A program made the translations under genes and the position numbers. Below, in pieces: positions 11,073 through 17,705 of a stretch of DNA of 64,000 nt; the first letter of the stretch is position 1; the number at the start of each line of letters is the position of its first letter. Origin of the DNA: Streptomyces sp. NBC_01314 (GTDB taxonomy: Bacteria > Actinomycetota > Actinomycetes > Streptomycetales > Streptomycetaceae); NCBI RefSeq assembly GCF_041435215.1, contig NZ_CP108394.1, positions 4,092,001 to 4,156,000 on the forward strand. The letters run 5' to 3'. The notes beneath the pieces were generated by a model, which did no database searches, was not told the DNA's origin, and was given only the letters and a program-made list of their open reading frames with translations.

Positions 11073-11363
11073 ATGTCCGTGCACGACGACTTGACGGCCG
11101 TCCGGCGCTGCCTGGACGAGCTGACCCGGTCCGTACGCCGCCTGGAACAGCAACTCGGCGGCAACGGCCTGGAGATTCGCCGCGTCCGAACCGACGCCGA
11201 CCACCTGCGCGAGAGCATCGCGCTGCTCGGCGAGGCCGCCCCCGGCCTGGCCAAGCCGCGCCGCCCCGACCTGGTCCCCATTTCCGACACTCCGTACGAC
11301 AGCTCCCTGTGGACGGACTCGGACGACGAAGGCCTCGGTGCCCGCGACCGCCGCGCACCCTGA
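11073..11363 (+). CDS. Small conserved protein upstream of sdhCAB
   Basis: Protein of 96 aa of unknown function. The N-terminal half is a heptad-like helix with alternating charges (LTRSVRRLEQQLGG, then RVRTDADHLRESIALL) and could form a coiled coil. The C terminus is acidic and Ser-rich. ATG at 11073 has a GAGGGCAAG-like ribosome site. It lies 74 nt before sdhC on the same strand, and I recall similar small genes ahead of this sdh operon in other streptomycetes. A scaffold or adaptor role would be a guess. Confidence 0.65.
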   Translation: MSVHDDLTAVRRCLDELTRSVRRLEQQLGGNGLEIRRVRTDADHLRESIALLGEAAPGLAKPRRPDLVPISDTPYDSSLWTDSDDEGLGARDRRAP

Positions 11364-11437
11364 ATCGACGTAGACGAACGAAACGACAACCGACCCGACA
11401 AGCCCGACAAGCCAAGAACCCGACCGGGAGTCCCCCG

Positions 11438-12274
11438 TTGGCCACTGGTACGGAACCACCGGCAACAGAACCCCATCCACAGCGCGGCGGCGTACGGACC
11501 CGTACGCGCGCCGCGATCTCCGCCCCGCATCTGCGCACCGACCGCTGGTGGCTGGCCCCGGCCGCCACGGCCGCCGGACTGCTGGCCTTCATCGTGTACT
11601 CGACATGGCGGGCCTTCGCGGACGAGCACTACTACGCGGCCCCCTACGTCTCGCCGTTCTACTCGCCCTGTCTGGCGGAACGCTGCGAGCCCATGCGCGG
11701 GGGCCCCAACTGGGAGGTCCTCGGTGGCTGGTGGGGCATCTCACCGGCGATCATCATCCTGATCTTCCCGCTCGGCTTCCGCCTGACCTGCTACTACTAC
11801 CGCAAGGCCTACTACCGCGGCTTCTGGGCGTCCCCGCCCGCCTGCGCGGTGGCCGAGCCGCACAAGAAGTACTCGGGCGAGACCCGGTTCCCGCTGATCC
11901 TGCAGAACCTCCACCGGTACTTCTTCTACGCGGCCCTGCTGGTCGCCGGCATCCTCACCTACGACACGGTCCTGAGCTTCCGCGACGAGAACTACGAGTG
12001 GGGCCACATGGGCCTCGGCACCCTCGTGTTCCTCGTCAACATCGTGCTGATCTGGGCGTACACCCTCTCCTGCCACTCGTGCCGGCACATCGTCGGCGGC
12101 AAGCTCAAGCACTTCTCCAAGCATCCCGTGCGCTACCGGCTGTGGCAGTGGGTCGGCAGGCTCAACGCCCGTCACATGCAGCTCGCCTGGGCCTCGTTGG
12201 TGAGTGTGGCGCTCGCCGACTTCTATGTGTATCTGGTCGCGTCCGGCGCCTTCGACGATCCGAGGTTGTTCTGA
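11438..12274 (+). CDS. sdhC: Succinate dehydrogenase membrane subunit, mycobacterial Sdh1 type
   Basis: Membrane anchor of 278 aa, similar in size to the single-chain Sdh1 anchor of mycobacteria. About five helices: 38-57, 97-117, 160-179, 190-210 and 249-269. Cys212, His213, Cys215 and His217 lie at a helix end (SCHSCRH), with Cys118 in TCYYYRKAYYRGF; such Cys/His sets fit the Rieske-type [2Fe-2S] cluster I recall for M. smegmatis Sdh1. No classic haem-b pattern is obvious. The TTG start at 11438 has GGGAG 7 nt upstream; no ATG or GTG in frame fits. Its stop overlaps the sdhA start by one base. Confidence 0.85.
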   Translation: MATGTEPPATEPHPQRGGVRTRTRAAISAPHLRTDRWWLAPAATAAGLLAFIVYSTWRAFADEHYYAAPYVSPFYSPCLAERCEPMRGGPNWEVLGGWWGISPAIIILIFPLGFRLTCYYYRKAYYRGFWASPPACAVAEPHKKYSGETRFPLILQNLHRYFFYAALLVAGILTYDTVLSFRDENYEWGHMGLGTLVFLVNIVLIWAYTLSCHSCRHIVGGKLKHFSKHPVRYRLWQWVGRLNARHMQLAWASLVSVALADFYVYLVASGAFDDPRLF

Positions 12275-14217
12275 TGTCCGTGGTCGAACGGCAGGAGTGG
12301 GACGTCGTCGTGATCGGCGCCGGCGGTGCCGGGCTTCGTGCCGCGATCGAGGCCCGCGAGCGGGGCGCCCGTACGGCCGTGATCTGCAAGTCCCTGTTCG
12401 GCAAGGCCCACACGGTGATGGCCGAGGGCGGTATCGCCGCCGCCATGGGCAACGTCAACTCCGGTGACAACTGGCAGGTCCACTTCCGCGACACCATGCG
12501 GGGCGGCAAGTTCCTCAACCAGTGGCGGATGGCGGAGCTGCACGCCCGCGAGGCACCCGACCGGGTGTGGGAGCTGGAGACCTGGGGCGCCCTCTTCGAC
12601 CGTACGAAGGACGGCCGCATCTCGCAGCGCAACTTCGGCGGCCACGAGTACCCACGCCTCGCCCACGTCGGCGACCGTACGGGCCTGGAGCTGATCCGCA
12701 CCCTCCAGCAGAAGATCGTCGCCCTCCAGCAGGAGGACCACAAGGAGACCGGTGACTACGAGTCCCGGCTGAAGGTCTTCCAGGAGTGCACGGTCACCCG
12801 GGTGTTGAAGGACGGCGCGCGGGTCTCCGGCGTCTTCGGCTACGAGCGCGAGTCGGGCCGGTTCTTCGTCCTCGAAGCGCCCGCCGTCGTCATCGCCACC
12901 GGTGGCATCGGCAAGTCGTTCAAGGTGACGTCGAACTCGTGGGAGTACACGGGCGACGGGCACGCGCTGGCCCTGCTCGCGGGCGCGCCGCTGCTGAACA
13001 TGGAGTTCGTGCAGTTCCATCCGACGGGCATGGTCTGGCCGCCGTCGGTCAAGGGCATCCTCGTCACGGAGTCCGTACGCGGTGACGGCGGGGTGCTCAG
13101 GAACTCCGAGGGCAAGCGGTTCATGTTCGACTACATCCCGGACGTGTTCAAGGAGAAGTACGCGCAGTCCGAGGAGGAGGGCGACCGCTGGTACGAGGAC
13201 CCGGACCACAACCGGCGCCCGCCCGAACTGCTCCCGCGCGACGAGGTCGCGCGAGCCATCAACTCCGAGGTGAAGGCGGGCCGGGGCTCGCCGCACGGCG
13301 GGGTCTTCCTGGACGTGTCCACGCGGATGCCGTCGGAGACCATCCGCCGCCGACTGCCGTCCATGTACCACCAGTTCAAGGAGCTGGCGGACGTCGACAT
13401 CACGGCGGAGGCGATGGAGGTCGGGCCCACCTGTCACTACGTGATGGGCGGTATCGCGGTCGAGTCGGACACGGCGGCGGCGCGCGGGGTGCCGGGCCTG
13501 TTCGCGGCCGGTGAGGTGGCCGGCGGTATGCACGGCTCCAACCGGCTGGGCGGCAACTCCCTCTCCGACCTGCTGGTGTTCGGCCGCCGGGCGGGACAGC
13601 ACGCGTCCGGGTACGCGGCGGGACTGACCGGGGCACGGCCCCCGGTGGACGACGTCGAGGTCGACACGGCCGCCGCCGAGGCGCTGCGGCCGTTCTCCGC
13701 CGAGGGCCCGGCGCCGGGCCCGGAGGCAGGTCGGCCGCCGGAGAACCCGTACACCCTCCACCAGGAGCTGCAGCAGGCCATGAACGACCTGGTCGGCATC
13801 ATCCGCCGCGAGGGCGAGATGGAGCAGGCGCTGGAGAAGCTGGCCGACCTGCGGGTGCGGGCGCGCCGGGCGGGTGTGGAGGGGCACCGGCAGTTCAATC
13901 CCGGCTGGCATCTCGCCCTCGACCTGCGGAACATGCTGCTGGTCAGCGAGTGCGTGGCTCGGGCCGCGCTGGAGCGCACCGAGTCGCGCGGCGGCCACAC
14001 CCGCGAGGACCATCCGACGATGGACCGCGACTGGCGCCGTATCAACCTGCTGTGCCGGCTCACCGATCCGACGGGCGGGCCGGAGAACTGGGATCCCGTC
14101 GTCGCCCGGATCGCCCTCACCCGTGAGACCACCGAAGCCATCCGTCCCGACCTGCTCGCCCTCTTCGAGAAGGAGGAGCTGGTCAAGTACCTCGCCGAAG
14201 AGGAGCTGTACGAGTGA
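12274..14217 (+). CDS. sdhA: Succinate dehydrogenase flavoprotein subunit
   Basis: Flavoprotein that oxidises succinate to fumarate (647 aa). FAD dinucleotide motif GAGGAG (15-20) and the His46 expected to hold FAD covalently (GKAHTVMAEGG). The substrate region includes QFHPTG and the conserved HGSNRLGGNSL stretch. The C-terminal helical domain is normal. ATG overlaps the sdhC stop (TGATG). It acts with sdhC and sdhB as a membrane complex feeding electrons to menaquinone. Confidence 0.95.
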   Translation: MSVVERQEWDVVVIGAGGAGLRAAIEARERGARTAVICKSLFGKAHTVMAEGGIAAAMGNVNSGDNWQVHFRDTMRGGKFLNQWRMAELHAREAPDRVWELETWGALFDRTKDGRISQRNFGGHEYPRLAHVGDRTGLELIRTLQQKIVALQQEDHKETGDYESRLKVFQECTVTRVLKDGARVSGVFGYERESGRFFVLEAPAVVIATGGIGKSFKVTSNSWEYTGDGHALALLAGAPLLNMEFVQFHPTGMVWPPSVKGILVTESVRGDGGVLRNSEGKRFMFDYIPDVFKEKYAQSEEEGDRWYEDPDHNRRPPELLPRDEVARAINSEVKAGRGSPHGGVFLDVSTRMPSETIRRRLPSMYHQFKELADVDITAEAMEVGPTCHYVMGGIAVESDTAAARGVPGLFAAGEVAGGMHGSNRLGGNSLSDLLVFGRRAGQHASGYAAGLTGARPPVDDVEVDTAAAEALRPFSAEGPAPGPEAGRPPENPYTLHQELQQAMNDLVGIIRREGEMEQALEKLADLRVRARRAGVEGHRQFNPGWHLALDLRNMLLVSECVARAALERTESRGGHTREDHPTMDRDWRRINLLCRLTDPTGGPENWDPVVARIALTRETTEAIRPDLLALFEKEELVKYLAEEELYE

Positions 14218-14239
14218 GCAGCTACGAGGAGCCGCGGTC

Positions 14240-15016
14240 ATGAGCGGCTACGAGGCCAGCTTCAAGGTGTGGCGGGGCGATAAGCGGGGCGGCGGTCTGG
14301 AGGATTTCAAGGTCGAGGTGAACGAGGGCGAGGTCGTCCTCGACATCGTCCACCGCCTCCAGGCGACCCAGGCCCCCGACCTCGCCGTCCGCTGGAACTG
14401 CAAGGCGGGCAAGTGCGGTTCGTGTTCCGCCGAGATCAACGGCCGTCCCCGGCTGTTGTGCATGACCCGGATGTCGGTGTTCGAGCGGGACGAGACGATC
14501 ACCGTGACCCCGCTGCGGGCCTTCCCGGTGATCCGTGACCTGGTCACTGACGTCAACTTCAACTACGCCAAGGCGCGTGAGGTCCCCGCCTTCGTGCCGC
14601 CGGAGAAGCTCGGCCCCGGCGAGTACCGGATGATGCAGGAGGACGTGGACCGCCCGCAGGAGTTCCGGAAGTGCATCGAGTGCTTCCTCTGCCAGGACAC
14701 CTGCCATGTCGTCCGCGACCACGAGGAGAACAAACCGGCCTTCGCGGGCCCGCGCTTCCTGATGCGCGTCGCGGAACTGGACATGCACCCGCTGGACGCG
14801 GCGGAGGAAACCGGCCTGGACCGCAAGAAGACGGCCCAGGACGAGCACGGTCTCGGCTACTGCAACATCACCAAGTGCTGCACCGAGGTCTGCCCCGAAG
14901 GCATCAAGATCACGGACAACGCGCTGATCCCGCTCAAGGAACGTGCCGTCGACCGCAAGTACGACCCACTGGTGTGGCTGGGCTCGAAGATCAGGAGGCG
15001 TTCCTCAGCGGGGTGA
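14240..15016 (+). CDS. sdhB: Succinate dehydrogenase iron-sulfur subunit
   Basis: Iron-sulfur protein of 258 aa. [2Fe-2S] ligands Cys54, Cys59, Cys62, Cys74; a ferredoxin-like set Cys145, Cys148, Cys151, Cys155 (CIECFLCQDTC) and Cys208, Cys213/214, Cys218 for the remaining clusters. ATG at 14240 has GAGGAG upstream and lies 22 nt after sdhA. A near-copy of the first bases of the gene lies 25 nt upstream, out of frame (see findings). It carries electrons from SdhA towards SdhC. Confidence 0.95.
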   Translation: MSGYEASFKVWRGDKRGGGLEDFKVEVNEGEVVLDIVHRLQATQAPDLAVRWNCKAGKCGSCSAEINGRPRLLCMTRMSVFERDETITVTPLRAFPVIRDLVTDVNFNYAKAREVPAFVPPEKLGPGEYRMMQEDVDRPQEFRKCIECFLCQDTCHVVRDHEENKPAFAGPRFLMRVAELDMHPLDAAEETGLDRKKTAQDEHGLGYCNITKCCTEVCPEGIKITDNALIPLKERAVDRKYDPLVWLGSKIRRRSSAG

Positions 15017-15051
15017 GGGTCTGCGCGGGGCGGTCACGGGGCGCGGGGCCG

Positions 15052-15342
15052 TCACGGGGTGGTGACGCGGCCGGGGCGGGTCGCGAGGTACGACAGCACG
15101 GTGTGGGTGACGATGAGGATCAGGCCGAGACCGAACACGTCCGCGCGTTCGGTCGCCATGGCTACGCACCACAGGCCCAGCCCCGCACTGCCGCTGAGCG
15201 TGGCACAGCCCCACAGCACCGGCCGCGGCGTGCTGCGCCGCAGCCACGGCAACATCCACTCCGTACGGATCGCGACGACACCGAACACGGTCGTGGCCAC
15301 CATGGCCGCCGCGAGGAACCCGATCCCGACGGTCGTCAGCAT
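15052..15342 (-). CDS. Small membrane protein, unknown function
   Basis: Protein of 96 aa with three predicted helices: 3-24, 44-62 and 69-87. A basic loop (RTEWMLPWLRRSTPRP) lies between the first two. The very strong ribosome site GGGGGAGG, 8 nt before the ATG at 15342, supports translation. Convergent with sdhB, 35 nt apart. No family recognised. Confidence 0.6.
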   Translation of the reverse strand: MLTTVGIGFLAAAMVATTVFGVVAIRTEWMLPWLRRSTPRPVLWGCATLSGSAGLGLWCVAMATERADVFGLGLILIVTHTVLSYLATRPGRVTTP

Positions 15343-15456
15343 GTCCCCGCCTCCCCCCTTGCGAACGAGGCGATCATGGCATGCCCTCGCCACCGGGACC
15401 GGCCTCCGCCTCCCCCACTCCGCCGCACCCCACTCGCGACCGCGCGACACCGGCCA

Positions 15457-15462
15457 TACGCT
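15457..15462 (+). promoter_or_regulatory. -10 box TACGCT, leaderless start at 15470
   Basis: TACGCT ends 7 nt before the GTG at 15470 and no Shine-Dalgarno is present, so transcription probably starts at or next to the start codon. No clear -35. Confidence 0.5.
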
Positions 15463-15469
15463 CCCAAAT

Positions 15470-17623
15470 GTGACGTCGCGTCTGAGAAGGAACCGAGCGC
15501 GGGGCGCCACGTCGCACATAGCCGTGCGGCTGGCCCACACCGCGTTCGGCGGGCTGGCAGCCATGGCCTGGCTCCTGTTGCCCACGGCAACGGAGCCGGC
15601 CGAGAGCCAGGCCGCGAAGCCGCCCGCCGACGAGCGGTCCGTGGACGGGACGGCCGTCCGGCCGACCGTCGGCGGGCAGCCCCTGACTCCGGTCGGCGGC
15701 GAGCTGTTCATGGCCCCGGCCGTGGACGAGCCACTCGTGGTCCCGCCGGTGGGCAGACCGCCCGCGGATCCGGTCGACCTCGGCCGGTCCACGGTCCCGG
15801 CCATCGGCGGGCGACCTGCGACTCCGGTCGTCGGCGCACAGTCCGTGGCTCCCGCTGTCGGCGGTGCTGCCCCCGCTGACGGCGATACCTTCGGGGCGGA
15901 TCTGATCCTGCCGGTGGCCGCGGCGGGTACGGCTGTCGCCGTGGCCGCGTACTCCCTCGTACGACGTCGGCGCCGCGCCCAGCTGCACACGCCCCCGACC
16001 GGCACCTTCGAACCGCCGACCACCGCGCTGCCCGACCTCCACCGCCGGGCCCAGCGGCTCCTCGTCGAGACCGACGACAGCGTCCGCACCAGCACCGAGG
16101 AACTCCGCTTCGCGGCGGCCCGGCCGGGCCACGATGCCGCCGAGCCGCCTACGGACGGGCAGACGGACCGCGAAGACGCCGGGCCGCACGAGGAAGGCCC
16201 GGCGAGCCCTGCCGAAACCGAGCCACCCACAGCCGACCCTGCCAGCCCTGCCAGCCCTGCCAGCCACAGTGATCCTCAGCCGCACCTGGAGAAGTCGGCA
16301 GTTCGCGAAGAAGCGGAGCCGCAGGAGGAGAGCCCGGCCGGCCACGACGAGCCCGAACCATCCGCAGTCGGTTCCGCCGGTCCTGCCAGTCCCACCGATC
16401 CCACCGATCCTGCCGATCCTGCCGATCCTGCCGACCCTGCCGACCCTGCCGACCCTGCCGACCACAGTGCTCCCCAGCCGCATCCGGAGAAGTCGGCGGG
16501 CGCTGGATCGGGCGGGCCGCGCGCGGAGGCGCCGGTCGTGCTCGACCCGGCCATGGCCTTCGCGGAGACGCCCGCGGCGCGGGACGCGGTGCAGCCGTTC
16601 GTGGAGGCGTTGGCGGATGCGCGGCGGGAGCTGGTGGGGGCCTGCCGGGTGGGTCTGCGGTTGGACGAGGAGCGCGATGCTCTGTCCCCCGACGAGGAAC
16701 GCGCGCTACTGGAGGAGATCCTCACCCGGTGCACGACCGCACAGCGGAGGCTCGACACGGCGACGCCCGCCTTCGATCAACTCCGTGCTCTGGAATGGGA
16801 CATCATCCCGGCCCTGAAGTTCGCGGAGTCCCGCTTCCGCGAGCTGACCGGCCGTACGGCGACCGCGGCCACCACCCTCACCGCCCTCCGCGACGGCTTC
16901 GCCCCGGCCGCCTCCCTCCCCGTCACCGGCTACGTCGAACAGGCCAAGGACCGCCTGGTCTTCGCCACCTCCGAGCTCAACCGGTCCCGTCAGGCCGCCT
17001 ACCCGGGCGACCTGCACACCGCGGCCGTACACCTACGGGCCGCCGAGGGCGCGATCGACCAGGCTGACCTGTTCGTGACCGGGGTGGAGCGCCTCGCCAC
17101 CGAACTGCTGCATGCGGCTGGGAGCGCCAAGCAGGGCGCCCCCTCCACCGCCCCCTCCACCGGCCCGTACGACGACCCCCTCGATGCCCTCCGCCGCCAG
17201 GGCCGCTGGCTCTTCCCGGCCCGCAGCGCGGTCGCCGCCGCGGCCGACTTCGTCACCACGCACCGGGGAGCGGTCGGGGCGAAGGCCAGGAGCCGGCTGT
17301 CGGAGGCGGAACGGCACTTGGCGCAGGCGATTCCGGCGGATTCCGCCGAGCGGGACGAGGGCGACGGGACCGCCGAGAACACCCGGCACACTCAACGAGC
17401 CCACGCTCTCGCCCAGGAGGCCCGGCACCTGGCCGAGCAGGACGTCAGGGCGTACGGCAACCCGTACGGCGGCCCCGTCGGCGACGGTCTGGCCGGCGCC
17501 CTCCTGGGCGGCATCATCCTCGGCGAGCCCCCCGACGGCGGCGGCCGAGCCGACCTGCGAGGCCCCGCTTGTTACGGCGGAACGGCGACCCGCGCCCGCA
17601 GAACAGCGGGCGGCCAGTTCTGA
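15470..17623 (+). CDS. TPM-family-like membrane protein lacking the TPM domain
   Basis: Protein of 717 aa. After a basic N terminus comes one hydrophobic segment (about 20-40), a Pro/Val-rich region, a second helix near residue 150 (ILPVAAAGTAVAVAAYSLV) followed by RRRRR, and a cytoplasmic part with VETDDSVRTSTEEL, VTGYVEQAKDRLVFAT and AEQDVRAYGNPYGG. That tail matches the long helical region of streptomycete TPM-domain proteins, but the N-terminal TPM domain itself is replaced by the Pro-rich region. The tail is split by a Pro/Asp/Glu-rich insertion with nine-base repeats. The Gly-rich end is eroded. Probably a diverged or decaying relative. Confidence 0.6.
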   Translation: MTSRLRRNRARGATSHIAVRLAHTAFGGLAAMAWLLLPTATEPAESQAAKPPADERSVDGTAVRPTVGGQPLTPVGGELFMAPAVDEPLVVPPVGRPPADPVDLGRSTVPAIGGRPATPVVGAQSVAPAVGGAAPADGDTFGADLILPVAAAGTAVAVAAYSLVRRRRRAQLHTPPTGTFEPPTTALPDLHRRAQRLLVETDDSVRTSTEELRFAAARPGHDAAEPPTDGQTDREDAGPHEEGPASPAETEPPTADPASPASPASHSDPQPHLEKSAVREEAEPQEESPAGHDEPEPSAVGSAGPASPTDPTDPADPADPADPADPADPADHSAPQPHPEKSAGAGSGGPRAEAPVVLDPAMAFAETPAARDAVQPFVEALADARRELVGACRVGLRLDEERDALSPDEERALLEEILTRCTTAQRRLDTATPAFDQLRALEWDIIPALKFAESRFRELTGRTATAATTLTALRDGFAPAASLPVTGYVEQAKDRLVFATSELNRSRQAAYPGDLHTAAVHLRAAEGAIDQADLFVTGVERLATELLHAAGSAKQGAPSTAPSTGPYDDPLDALRRQGRWLFPARSAVAAAADFVTTHRGAVGAKARSRLSEAERHLAQAIPADSAERDEGDGTAENTRHTQRAHALAQEARHLAEQDVRAYGNPYGGPVGDGLAGALLGGIILGEPPDGGGRADLRGPACYGGTATRARRTAGGQF
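16230..16500 (+). repeat. Coding repeats in the TPM-like gene
   Basis: Two blocks of nine-base units (CCTGCCAGC and CCTGCCGAY types) encode Ala-Ser-Pro and Asp-Pro-Ala runs. Each block is followed by a near-identical 36-base segment (16266-16301 and 16463-16498) encoding HSxPQPHxEKSA, so a segment of about 197 bases has been duplicated in tandem in part. Confidence 0.75.
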
Positions 17624-17654
17624 CTGCACAGGTCCCACCCCCGCGCGCCGGTCA

Positions 17655-17685
17655 GGGCGCCGGGAACCCGCGCGACGAGCCACGA
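17655..17685. repeat. Degenerate copy G of the dispersed GC-rich repeat
   Basis: GGGCGCCGGGAACCCGCGCG followed by ACGAGCCACGACG resembles the right arm of copy C with a few changes. It lies between two convergent genes. Confidence 0.45.
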
Positions 17686-17705
17686 CGCACCAGCGGTGCC
17701 CCGCC

